A model generated the notes under the pieces. That model did not search any database and was not told where the DNA came from. It worked only from the letters and a program-made list of their open reading frames with translations. Shown here in pieces: positions 14,311 to 27,660 of a DNA stretch of 64,000 nucleotides (within the stretch, counting starts at the first letter, position 1; each line of letters begins with the position of its first letter). The position numbers were made by a program, and so were the translations under genes. This stretch comes from Caprimulgus europaeus (lineage: Eukaryota; Chordata; Aves; Caprimulgiformes; Caprimulgidae), in the NCBI GenBank assembly GCA_907165065.1, contig OU015541.1, forward strand, positions 9,620,501 to 9,684,500, written 5' to 3'.

Positions 14311-17300
14311 GAGCTTGGTAGTAATGCTGAAGTAATTTGAGGCAATCCTCATGCAGCAGATGTAAACTGATATTTTCTAGAAATCAAAAAAGAATGATGT
14401 GTTTCACCTCTGTAAATTGGCGTGCTTTGGCTGAACCTGTGTTATCAGGGCAATAAAGGGTTTCACCTTTTTCTGAAATCCCACATCTTGGCACTTGGAA
14501 GGAGTGTGACAAGAGCAGGATTAGCAGATGATGATCCCATTGACATAACACTTATTTTAAAATGTCTATCCAGAAACTGGTTACATTTCAAATTGCTGAT
14601 GCTGGTCCCAATGAATAACAGTAGGTATTGCTGGCATGCTTGTAGAACCTGATGTAAGCAATGCTATTGATAGATGTCTATAGTTACTATTTGTATAACA
14701 TTTAATATTTTATAGTGCTAGTGTTCCTTAATTATATTATTGCCTCAATTAAAAGTATTTTCATAAATATCTGCTTTTCTTGCACCTACAAGTGCTTTGT
14801 ATAGAATCACCTTAGCACTGATAATGCAGACCATATTCTGCAAAAACACAGTTTGAAAGCAAACTCTTTCCTGTCTGTGTACTCTCGCGTTATGGGAACA
14901 CACTGAGGTTTCTCCAGTTACCCTCTGAGTGTACTGTAACCACAGGTACCTCAGTGCCAGGAGGTTTGGGTTCTTTTAGCCGTGGACTTTTGCTATAGCC
15001 TAAGGCTTCAAAATTTGTGTTGTATGTTTCATGGGTGTTGTGTACATGCAGACAGTTATTGGTAGGGGCAAATGATATTGAGAATGAAGAATGGGTACAG
15101 ATCTAATCTGTCAGATACCCATTGTGTGTGTATATATATTTTATGTATTTTTTAATAGATTGACTTACCATAGTCAGATTAAAAACAGGAATTTAGGGAT
15201 TTTTTTCTATAGATGTGTTTAAATTTGTCTTTCTGTGTCCATAGTACATTGATCTCTACTAATTGGTGTTTGTTATTGTATTGGCAACTTCATATACAGT
15301 ATCTAAAATGATTTGTATTAGCAATATATGTATAGCTATCTGTTTATAGCCTACTTTAGTTAACGAATCTATATTTAAGACACATAGAGGTTAGACTTGA
15401 CTCAAATACCCAGTCACTAAAATTAGTATAGCAAGATTGTTCTGTATTAGATGTGCAAGAACTGTATTTGTGATTGCACTGCTTGAGTAAACATTCTGTT
15501 GCTCCCTGGTATGTATTGTATTTTGGTCTCTTTAGGTGCCTGCCTTTTGTTCTTCTTTTTCAGTCTGTTCAATGTGTTTTCTGCACAGTGGTAGTAGAGG
15601 AGACAAAGACAAAACAAACAACTTTTGTGAAAGATGGCACTTGTCACAATACATAGAAGGGACAAGGAAGGGGAAATAAACCAATGTGCAGAAAGATAAG
15701 TTGATAACATCACCAATTAAATATTGCTTTCTCTCTGAAAATATTCTTATATCAGGAATTTTTTAAGAAAATGTACCTGTCCTTATATATGAGAAGTATT
15801 TGTTGCACCAGAAGCCATTTCTTAACAGTATGGCTAATCTAAATTTCTTGAAATAGCCAAAAGACAGTGGATGTAAGTTGCTTTCTTCAGTATTGCAATG
15901 ACACAAAAAAAGACCAGTTCTGCATGAAAGTTTCAATTAGTTTTTATGTAGATTTCAGCTCAAAGTTTTCAATAAAAGGAGAATCTGGGAAAAAATACAT
16001 ACTCTTTTAACGAGTGAAAAATAAGTAGTAACTTTATTGTTTCTAAAGGAAAGTATTTTTGCAATCAAAATATAGCATGAATGTCAAGGATTGTCTGTAC
16101 GCAGGTCTAATGTGACCCTTTCTCAGTAGAATGCAGTGAAGAATTTTGTTTCCAGCAGGACTTTTTTGTATAAATGAAAAGGGATCAGTGTCCTTTTAAT
16201 AAATATTAAAAACATAATTCAGTCTGTATGGAGTAATGCAGAGTATCAGGTTGTGTGTATATAAATAATTGTGCTTACTTTAAGCCTCTGGTGGAGTTGC
16301 AAAGTGCACATTCTGAAACGTGCACAGAGAGAGGTATCTGGCTCTTGGGACTAAATTCTGCAGTGCTGTGGGGGTATAACCCACCTGCATCTGTGGGAGT
16401 AAGGAAGTGCTGACTCTCTTGTTCTCTGGGCTCGATGTATAACTACAGCGTGTGTGAAACTACTGTATTCCTGTTCTTGAGGTAATGTTTTGTTCTGATT
16501 AGATGTGCTATTTCAACTTTTCTCTTAATCTCCTACTCATCTTTTTTCTTCTCTGATGTATGTGTTTGCTTATGTATTTGACCATGCATTCTTTTACAGT
16601 TTCAAGTCTAATTTTTCTCTCTTCATTCCTCCATCTCTTCCCCCTCTCAGCTCTCCTGTTCCAAAAAGTAAAGACCGGTGCTATGCTTGTTAATTTTCCT
16701 GTTCCCTTTCAGTGCTAGGTTGTGTGCTCAGCAGCTGCTATTTCCTGACTAGATTCACAGCCACAGTCTGTCTCTATTTGATGTACTCACACTGATTCTG
16801 CTTTCAAGGAACTGCTTAACCAACACCCTTTACTCCATAGAAGTGGAGGGGAAAAAGTGGAAACAGTAACACAGTTTCAAACTCCACAGTTACTACATCT
16901 CTTCTTGAAATTTGCAATGGTACCCGGTAGCTTAGTAAGGGAAAAAAAACTTTTCTTTCCTTCTGTCCTCCTTTAAAAAGAGTCTTTAAAGTGATCAGTT
17001 AATGGAGTTGTTTCCTAAATTATGGTTGCTTTTTGCTGTATCCTGGCTTGTAGAGAAGAAAAACATTCACATGCCTCTTCTCTCTTCCTGGAGATTTTTC
17101 TTCAGTGTATATAATACTGCTGTGACTTGTTGTGATGAGCATTCTGTGATGAAATTCCGGGGTAAAGAAACTTACCAGCTATATAAAGCAACTAGTGAAA
17201 GTTGCTGAGGTTTAATCTTGAGATGACTGTGTACAGACAATGATTCAGAATAGAATTTCAAATCTGAAAATATTTTTCATTTGTGGCCACATGAATGACA

Positions 17301-20300
17301 AATATTTGTCACATCTCTACCTTATCTCTATGCAAACTAATGACAGAAGATATGAAGAAATCTAATCACTTCTTTCAGCCAAGGCTTCTGTGGAAGATAG
17401 TTTCTAACCTCAAAATTATCAGCCAGTTGCTGGGAGGTGTTTGCTTACTTGCCAGAGAAACCCTGATGATATGAATAAATAAAAATGATCAAGGGTTCTA
17501 CCAGAAAAACAGTTTCTGAATTCCTTAGTCCTCCACTCATTAATCTAGTGAGAAGATTTAATCAAACCTTATACAAGTTATAAAAGTTAGTAGCATATTT
17601 CCTCCTTATCATAAATGTGATCTGCATAAACAATTTCTAGTGTGCTGTGTAGCATCTATCTTTGGAATTAGCATGCCATGCAAACTAGTTCTGGGGCAAT
17701 CAACTACAGCAGTTCAATTACTGGCTGTTGAATTTTTCATATTTTTGTCAAATCTTAGCCATATATATGAGCTTTGTTTCTCAGATTCCATAGATAAAAC
17801 ATTTAACTGTGGGTATGCAGGATGATATACAGTTTTATACTATCACGCCTACATATCTGTGGAATTTCATTTGTTTTATTATTTCCCTTTTTAAAAACTT
17901 AGTCTGTGCTTTATGATATAATCAGGGGTTTTTTTAGCAAGTGTGGGTAAATTGTGTTGTTCTTTGTGTTGTTTTGACTAGTTTGACTTCAGAGAAAATG
18001 AGGAGAAATATACTTGTTCGTAATGAATATAGTAGGTTATTTGGTTATTTGATCATAGGCAATACTATCATCAAACAGTCTCATCACCAGATACTAATGA
18101 TAGTCTGTGCATTTTGCAGCTGCTACAGCTCTGGTTATTCTAAATAAATTTTGAACTTGAATTTAATTCTTGAGCTTTCTGTCTCTTACTAATGCAGCTG
18201 GTTGGCTTTCTTATGCCACTTGCTACAGCTGTGCTAGAAATCAGAGGTTGTTATGAGAATGGTTAAGATGGGAACGTTCCCCATTTCATGACCAAGAACA
18301 TCTGCAGTACTGGTGTCTGAGATGCAATATAGTCAAACTTTGAGCAATGTCATCTTGAACAGGTGATATATCATAGGGCTGCATGCTCTACACAGCTTGC
18401 AGAATACTTGAAATGTTTCTGATGTTGGTGGTGCCACAATCTGAAATTGAAACTTCTTAGCTAAAGGAAAAGAGACTAATTCTGAATATATTCTACTTGT
18501 AAACAAGATATTCATGAAGCATAGTAAAAAAATCTAAACACTGTAATAGGCATCTTAAATTTTGTCATCCTTTTATTTCTCTTTGCCTCATTAAGCGGAA
18601 CTGGGAATAGCATTTAGAATGAAATAATGAGGACCTGAATGTTAAATAAAAATTAGCCAAAAAAAAAAAGTGCTAGAGAAATCTTTGTATGTATTGTATT
18701 TACTCTTGAATATATCATACAGATTTTCACCCATTTTATATTTATATCCCCCCAGTATTATGCTAAATATTTACCTGCAGATTCCTTATATCAGGATCCA
18801 TATGTTTAGTGGACTGACTTGGTAAAGATTTCTTCATAAACACTTTGCCAGTCAAACTGTAGATAGATGGGCACAAAGCACCTTGATTACAGAGGTACTT
18901 TTCTGTAGTAGAACAAAGTTAGGCTTATTAATTGCAAACTTACTGTATTGTTGAGCTGGGACATTGATAACTTCAGATGTCTTTGCATAATTTATTAAAT
19001 ATGAATAGTAACTGTGGCACTGGGCAGGGGGAAGTTCACGATAGCTGTTCTTGTGCCAAAATTTTAATGAAACTAGACCTTCTGCTTTTAAGGATGTGAT
19101 ATACTTAATGGCTGTTTATAAGTAAAAATTTTATCTGGGATGGAATAAACTTCACAGACAAGTACCCATTAAATAATTTTAAAACTGACTAATAATTGAA
19201 TGATCTTCTAGTGAAATTTATTTTGTAATCCTATGGTAACCATCCTTGAAGTTAGAAAAAGTGAAATACTTGTAATGCTTGTACTACAGTGCGTAGCTTC
19301 TGCACGTGCAAAGGAGTGAAAAGTGAGAAGTTCAAAGCTTTGCATGAAAGTCAAGAAGGACAGATCCTTGTGGAGGAATATAGTAATCACTGTGAAAGAG
19401 ATGAACAACAGGTTTTAATAGAGAATTTTGTGTCTTTAACTTCAATTAATCAAATGTGTAATTTGTTCTTGTGATAATTCTTGGAAGTTTTAGTGTTTAA
19501 AATCCCCTGTAGTAACAGTCAGGTTGTGATACAGCAGAAAGAAAATAGTGACAGCCATAGTGTTCTCTCCCCCACCACATGCCTGAAGGTGGCTACTCAA
19601 AGAGTGGTAGGAAAGGTATGACAAGAAGTAGTTTGCATTTGGCAAAGTAAAGTGGTTGAAGTACCTACTCAGTACATTTCAAATGCATTTGACCTTCTTT
19701 TGCATTTAAATATTTTAAATAAGACAGCTTTTATGTAGTAGTTTCTCTAGTCTCCATTATTAGATGCGTTGTTATTCATTTTTCTTATAAATAAATCTTT
19801 AAGTTTATGAATTGATACTAGTTGTGATCAATTTAACGTGTGTCAGGCTTGAGTTCTCATCAGTCTGTCGTGTCTCTTCTATAACTCTTGGAAGAACAGC
19901 ATAAAACCTTAAATGGAAAATTTCGCTTTCATACAAAAGCACCTTTTTGTATATCTTCAAAAATGCAAAAGAAAGCAGCTCTCTAAAGACCCATGAAACA
20001 AGAGGGGGCTTAGAAATGAACTTAATTACATTAACACTCTTTGAATGTTAATGGTTGCCATCTTCAGATCTTGCCTTATCCTGTGATAATGAATATTGTT
20101 GGAGAATAAAGATAACAGGAAGCCTTAGTTTTATTATGAACTGTTTAATTTCTGTATCTTAAAGGATATAAACTAAAATTTAGTTAATAAAATTTTTGTT
20201 TATATCTAACACTAGATTATCATTAGGAAAAGTTCTTGTTGTTTTCTGCTGGAATGATTCAGCCTCTTTGGCTTGTATACAATAGATTGTGTGCAATTTT

Positions 20301-22405
20301 CTCAGCTATGTATTTTTCTTTCCCCAAAACAGTTATTAATCTGAGAAGACTATCCTTTTTCATCTTTTCCCAGCCTAGCTGCAGTTTCTGTAGATAAGAC
20401 CCTTGATGTGCAGTACAGACAATCTTAGCTCTCATGGATCATGTGCAACATTTGCTTTTATCAGAGATGTCTCAGATGCAGGCAGGACCACAGAGTCTTA
20501 CTTGGAAATAAAACATCAAAAAGGAAAAATGGCTACTGTTCCTAGTTTTTCACTTCTGAGTTTATTTTTTTTCAACATACACTGCCGAGTCAAAGGATAT
20601 GTACATCTTATCCACTGTATTCCTTAGGGCATTTTGGACATGATTTGATAATTCATACTAACTTTGAAATTCCACATGAAATACATATTCTTTGTTCCTT
20701 AGGTGAGTGTTTCTCCTGGTGTGAAATTTGTATATGTCTTTGTTAATTTGTTTTCTAACTTTATGTGTACAGTTATAGGAAATCTCAAATTTCAAGACTT
20801 AAGACTAAATATACTTCCTACAAAGTGTTCTAAACATTGTAATTTAGATATCCATATCCTTAGGTTTCTGTACTGAAAGGTTAGGAAGTAATATCTATTT
20901 TAGGAGGAAGGTATACTTGGAAAGCCATGCTTATCCCCGAATTGAGGTGCAAGTTATATGTATAAGTTAATACACACCATGGGGGAAGAAAGAAAATATT
21001 AACAGCCACCTCATTTTGTTTACTGTGTTATGGTTCAGTGCTAATGGTGCTGCTCCAGAGCTCCATAATAAGAGTAATAAGCCTTTTGACCTCTGAGCTG
21101 AAGAGTCTGCAGATAATAAAAACTGAGAAAACAGTGACAAAGCACCTATACTCTCTTCATGAGTATAATGTAGCACAAAAATGAGCTATTTCATATTCCA
21201 CTTTAGGAGTAATTCAGGAAAAACTTTTTTGGGAATCTTGGATTTTTGCAAATAGAGACATCAAATCTGTAAGAAGCAGGACATTATATTAATCTCGTCA
21301 GTTTACAATGCCATCCCTCTTGATGCTGAAATGATACCAGAGCTGTGCCTTGAGACAACTACAAACATTGTGTCATTCTATCTCTGAGTCAGATTCCTGA
21401 TTCTCTGAGGTATCTTAGCTTTTCTTCTGATGCTGAGGGACTAATGATAACCTTGAGAATGTCCTCAGAGAAAGGAAGATGAAAGATTTATAATTGCCTC
21501 ATAAAAAAGGAGCTCAACAAGTTTGTGAGAATCTATGAGTAACTGTAAACAAATGCAGTTGGTTTTACTGTATTTCTGAGAAAGCAGGGTTTTTCCCTGC
21601 CTCTGTTCTATATTTTCCAAAGTATCATCTTGTGAGGGATGAGGGCTGACCTCTGCTACCATAATTATTTTCTGCTGGACAGTTTTGCATGTTACCTTTT
21701 CCATCTCTTCTGGATTTGAAATTTGAAATCTAGACTTAAAGCAATATGATTTACTTCATGCTAACCTTATTTGCAAAGTGTACAGAAACTCAAAGTGCTA
21801 CTTGAATCTATGCAAAAGTTTCTGAAGCCCTATAAATTTTAAAATAGGTTAAGCAATAGCCAGGGCTTCCTTGCTTATGGCTAGAAAATAAATTGCTTCT
21901 TGTAACAAGCCCAGTTCTCTCTCAGGATATGGAAGAGATCATAATTTATTTAGGGTGTTTAGCTCACCATCACACAATAGGTGCTTACTGTTGGACTTAA
22001 ATTCTATTCTGGCATTAATGCAACTGAGCTTTTATCAAATTAATGAACTAGGATTTTCACTGTCAAGGTGTAAAACTTTCACTCCTTTTTTCTTGGGCAC
22101 CATATTCCTCCACGTCAACAAACGCTGATCATGAGCTGCTCCCTGCTCCAAGAAGTTTAAAGGTGTAGGTGAGACAGGGCAAGACAATGAAAAATCAGTT
22201 ATCAGACTGTTTATGCTTAAAATACTGTGACCTGCATAATACCTGGTAATTTTAAAGTGAAAAATATTCCCAAAACTAGTGACTATTCAATGTTCCAAAA
22301 AGCAAACATGATATGAGAGTCAGGGCAGAATATGTTTTCAAGCAGTATGAGTTCTGTTTGCCAGCATCACTGCTAAAAATGAGATTCTTACTTCATTCTT
22401 AGGAC

Positions 22406-22446
22406 TTTTAGTATACTCTACCTTTACCTTTAGTATACTCTACTCT
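22406..22446. repeat. Short tandem duplication, about 21-bp unit
   Basis: The word 'tttagtatactctac' occurs twice, near 22408 and 22429, separated by 'ctttacc'. A third partial 'tactctag' follows. It is a two-copy local duplication with no evident function. Confidence 0.75.
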
Positions 22447-22939
22447 AGTGCTTAAAGTTTTACTTTAGTGAGCTTTGCCATCAACATGTTAGAACAATTC
22501 CTTTGCAGTGTTGCAGAATACGGCACTGAAGAGTTGAGAAGTACTAGAATAGAAATTACTGCACGCAGTCTGGGCAGGTTACTTAATTCAGATTTCTTTG
22601 TAGAAAGTTTTCATCATTCCCATAAAATAGCACTGTAATACCTCTCCAGATTTAATAATTTTCTTAGTGCACTTTTTGAGTGGAAAAGGTTATAGTTGCA
22701 CTTCACAAGTGATGAATTGAGACAAAGATAGAAGCCAAAAAGTATCCTTTGTGTGGTTTTGTTGTTGTCGCTGCTTTGGTGGGTGAAAGGCTGCTTGGTT
22801 GGAGTTAGTTTACTCGCATACAGCCTTTTCCACCCTGCAAAGACACTGACTTCAGCCACAGTTCTAAGTTCTCAGCAACTTTCCAGAAGCCCCAGCTCAA
22901 TCCTCCCCTTCCCCTTGCCTCTGTAGAGAAAATTAGGAG

Positions 22940-23070
22940 CACGCAGTCATCAGCTGTGAAAAGTTTGCAGTTGGATTAATTAGCCCTGCTCAAATTCAGG
23001 GCTCATTGATTGTGTTTATCAATGCATTAGCATACTCATTGTGCTTGCATTTCTGAAGCTAGTGTATTGC
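22940..23070. promoter_or_regulatory. Candidate conserved noncoding element (unverified)
   Basis: The stretch holds a canonical homeodomain core 'gattaattagc' near 22975, followed by 'ctcattgattgtgtttatc' with a forkhead-like tgtttat near 23014, then 'aatgcattagcatactcatt'. Clustered HOX/LHX, FOX and POU-like words with no low-complexity sequence are typical of vertebrate enhancers. The call rests on motif texture only, because conservation cannot be tested here. Confidence 0.3.
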
Positions 23071-26000
23071 TGCACTGCACTGCTGTCTAAACACATCCGC
23101 CCGATCAGACATAGCATATTGTACCAACCAAGCAGACATGTCACCTAGCTCCTCCTAAGACATTTCTTCTGTTGTGTGGGGGAGAAAAACAAAACAAAAC
23201 CAAACAACAACAAAAAACCCACCTCGCTGACAGACTAGTAAGTTGTCATCCTCTGTTAGAACTAGCACTGTCGGAGGATGGGATGCACAAAGTGCTACAC
23301 ACACGTTTCCTGGCTCTCACCATTCCCTTGTCAGCAAGCACAGGTTTGTTCTTTGCTTTTCTCTGGGGACGATTCAGCAGCAGACTGTCTGAATCTAATG
23401 TAGTATCTTGTGTTTGCCTCCTGCAATGATTTACTATAGTAACAGCTGTGTAAATAGTGAAAATACATTACTGCTGGACAAAAATTGTAAATAGAATTCA
23501 TGGAGTAATCAATGTATTATATCTTTTGTAATAGTGCAAGTAGATAGCTGGGTACAGTTTACTACTTTGCTCATGAAAAGCTGTAAGTGCACAAAATAAA
23601 ACCAAGAGTATAAGTAGTATAGAAACTGGAATTTGGCTGTATACTGTTTACATCTTCCTTTTTTGAGGAAATTTACTTAGCATATTAATTATATATTGCT
23701 TTCAGTTATGCTGGTTCAACTTGTGATCTTGTTAAGACACAAGAAGTAACAGATTTATCAGTGTACTGCTGTGGTCATACACTATATAAAACTGCTTTTG
23801 AGAGACAAAATGGATGTCAGAGGTTTTACTTATTTAGTTCTCTGGTATTTGTCACTAGGATAGGACAAATTGTAGCAAAGCTCAACAAAATTCGTATTAA
23901 ATACTTCACCCCCAAAAAAACCATTTCATCAGTCTTTGCTAAGATACTTGGTGTTGCTTTCTGTGGAAGTTGTGGTAGATATTAGTTTCAGTTCTTATTG
24001 GAACACATTTGTAAATTCTTTGGGTTGTTTTAAAATCCAAATTCTTTGTAAATTAGTTTTATTCTAAGGTTTTTCTTCTTTCTGTGGACACATTATTGAT
24101 GACATAATAAAATGAGTTAATTGTGCATGTCGTCTTTTATTAGATAACAGGAGTTTAAGTTTAAAGATCCAGGCTGAGTAGTTCCCTACTTGTAGGGTTT
24201 GTGCTTTGAAACACAGAGAGGAGTGGCAGTGGGTGACTGTGCAAGTACAACATGGCTTAATTGGGATGAAAAAAATACAGTTTATACAGGAAGCATGCTA
24301 TTTTTGGATGCTTATGCTGACACAAATCCCTTGTGAATTAATCCATTTAATATATGAAATGGAAAAAGTCCTTCTAATCTTCCTTTTGAATGAGCTGTGA
24401 AATAGGATCTGTGAAGAGCCTGAAGTGTGAAGAGGTTACTATGGCTTGGTTCCAATATTTTTTATAAGATATTGAAAGATTTGCACTAGCTGGGAGCCTA
24501 AAGGAGAACTTATAATCTTTTATAAAATAATGCAATATGTATCTGACAATATGTCCATTTTTCTTGGCAAAAGCTTTCAATACTCTTTCTGCAAGTGATT
24601 TTGATGCTCCCTAACAATGTATAATGTGCTCAACTACAAGGTAGTAGAAAGTAAATAACTGTGTTTGCTCTCTGTAGTTGCACCTCTTTGTCAGGAAGAA
24701 ACAATGCTCACACTCCATAGCTGCTGTAATAGACACTAGAGTGACTACAGTTAAGAGATTTCTATCTACTCAACTTTGTTTAAAAAACTACCTATATTAA
24801 TTAACTTTTGGTTAAAAGTCTTAAGTTTGTGATACAAGTTTCAAGACACTTGAATAGCTGGGATTTGTATCATAGTAAGCTATTTTTGTAGTGCATTAGT
24901 TTCTTAACATGGTGCAATTTTTTAAGCTTTTTTTCCTTTCAAGCAGCATGTTTTGTCTGACATTAAGCTGTTGCTTCTGGTGTGCAAATTAATACTATGG
25001 TAACTTTTAAAATGTCTCTTAATAGTTGGTATTAAAAAAAATTAAATCTTCCTCTCCGTATAAACAACTTATTCTTATGACGACTTGATTTAGACTTAAA
25101 AGCTAAGCCACAGCAGGTGAATAATATGAATCACAGTTGCTTCTTTGAACAGATTTTTAATGATCTGTTCTGCTGACTAATTATAGCTCTACTTCCCCTA
25201 TCTGCAAGTTTGAGACTTCAGCACTTTTGAAAATTCCACTGTCAGAATTTCCCGAAATGGCAGTGTCTGTGTACGCAGCTGCATTTGCTCCACCGGCACC
25301 GCCGATGCTGCAGTGCCCCAGTGGGGCCTATTTCTGCTTTCCTCAGGTCTGTGCAGACAACACTATAACCAGTACCATCAGAAATAAATCACTGTATTTT
25401 TCTCCATAACAGTAGAGATTGAAAATTCTACGTAGGTACCAGATCCAGAGGTTATCCTCATATGAAAGAGTCATAAGGAATATGAAATGTGTTAGGATCA
25501 GACTCCTGGACTTAAAGAAATTGCGCTGTTGGCATATGTTGGAGTCACAGCCTGCAAGACTGCACGTGCCCAGCAGAGACTGCAGACTGTCCTGGCAAAG
25601 AATGTCTGTCTGTTTCACAACTTGTATTAGTAATAACAAGTTCAGTAAAATTTCAATTCTTCTTAGATTTCGTTAAGTACCATCAGTACTAAATATAAAG
25701 TCCATTCAGCATCAGTGGTAGAAGAACTTGGAAGTAAGCAGAGTAGCATATCAGTCCTTGTTTAGTGCTGGTGGGACAACTGTATGTGGGAAGTGTGGCA
25801 GGAAACTAGCTAATAGTACTGCATACCAGGAAAAAAACCAAACCAAAAACAAAGCCACTTTGGTGTTTTGAAAAAAGAATGCCTGAGAGACCAAAGTTAT
25901 GAGCAGCGTTTTCTAAAACTAATTCCACAACAGGGCAATAGAAGACTGCTTATGGATAGCTTTGCAAAGTGGTGTGGTTTCTTTGGCGATGGTGTTCTCA

Positions 26001-27479
26001 TTTCTGCCTGATGCTTTGTCCAAAGAACTCCATCATATCCGTATTTACTTAATACTAATTAATAGTTGCATGGAAGTCCTTCCTGCAGGTGTTGTGCAGA
26101 GTGCTGTTAGTAGTTTAACAGGTAATTTTTCATGTCCTGAATAAATTAGTACTTAGGAAGAGGGAATATAGCAATGCTGTTACACTGTCTCTTTGGAGGA
26201 AACCTTAAATTAAGGTGTGTTTCATGTGTTCCTAAAGTCTGATTTTAATGAGTGGACTGCTTTATTTATGTGTGTAAATAGAAGCAAAATTCTGCACACT
26301 AGTGAATCACCAATTTGCTCATGGTAATATTTTACAGCTGCTGATACTGGAAAGCTTCATTACTTGCCTCAGTGTTTCTCTATAGAAGACCAATTACTGA
26401 CCTTGTGAGTGTAAAACTCTCTTGTACTATGTTAATTGCCTGGTCTCTGTGGCACTTAAAATTCAGTCATACATTCCATGAGGACATTTGTAGACATATT
26501 CAAAGTTTATTTACTGATGAGTAGTTTTGCCTGAGGAATAGAACTCAGTTTCCTTTTCGTATGCAAAAAATAACTTTATTTTCAGTTTCTAGGAAGTCTC
26601 TTTTGCTGAATAGTGGAAAGCAAGTGTTTTCCTGACAGTTGAAAAATTGTCAAGTATTTTTCTGATGGTTGATCTTTACAGAAAGTGCTGCTTTTCTGAG
26701 ATAACTTGGGAAAAGTAAATGTGATTGCAAATCAGTGTAGTTGTGTTAAGCTTAATAGATGTATTGATTTCTGACAATTGATGATCTGGTGTGGGCAAGA
26801 TGGATTTAAAATTCTGAATATAGCTCATTGATACTGTGGCTTCTCAATCGAGTAGTACTAAAATACACTCTAGACTCTATGAAACTATCAGGTTTGTGGT
26901 TCCAATGTTCTAAGTTGTTAAAATAATCTGCTAAGATACAATTTTTTAACCATGTTGCATTTGCTTTGTATTGAAGAAGGAATTGTGTCCAATATTCTAT
27001 GTGGAATACTGAATCTTTTTCATGTACTTTCAGACAATTCCCTCTTCAGTTTAAGACCTGCGGTCCAAATCTGAAATTAAGGCTGTGAGAGTATGATAGT
27101 ATGTACCAGCATGATGTAATAGGAACATAGTCCATCTTTTTCTTCCCTGATCTTCACTATTTGCACTAAATGCTCTTCTTCTCACATACCTCTCTGGAAG
27201 TTAGTCTTGCTGTTAAATGTCAGACTCATGGAAGGATGTTACAAGAATGACTGTTATGAGTAAGATTGTTGCAGTACATCAGCCCTAAATGCTGGTCTTC
27301 ACAATAAATTCAGATGACAGATTGGTGTAATTAATACTATAGCTGAGCTCTTGGCCAGGCTGGAATCTTTAAAGCATGTCCTATTTAAAGATCAGTTCAT
27401 TTACCTTTTATTGGAGCAGAGAAGCAAACATCTGTGCTGCTTTTTTGCTAATTACCTCTGATGTTTCTGTTGAAACAAG

Positions 27480-27660
27480 CTGTTCATATTCCCTCTCTTC
27501 TGTACTGCTCGACTTCTCTCTCCTGCACTTTGAGAGGTCTCTTTTGTCTTTGTCACTCCCTTCTCATTGCTTTCTGAATACTCCAAAATTCAGTTTAGTA
27601 TGTTTTCTCTTTCTGCCCTTTGCTCTCTCTTTCCACTCCTTGCTCTGTTCTTTTACAGTT
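27480..27660. repeat. Pyrimidine-rich tract (plus strand)
   Basis: About 180 bases are strongly enriched in C and T on the plus strand, with many 'ctctct', 'ttctc' and 'ccctt' words and few purine runs. Such tracts arise by slippage and may be old degenerate (CT)n sequence. The overlapping open frame follows from this bias. Confidence 0.6.

Larger units (their letters stand above)
11826..22935. other. Non-genic AT-rich DNA
   Basis: I see no gene. The region contains an A-run at 14296-14310, a short (tg)n/(ta)n transition near 15123-15140 and a small tandem duplication at about 22408-22445. The open frames are 60-90 codons, rich in Leu, Phe, Ser and Lys, and match nothing I know. The stretch around 20.95-21.15 kb has the texture of conserved noncoding DNA, but this is a weak impression. 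Confidence 0.55.
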
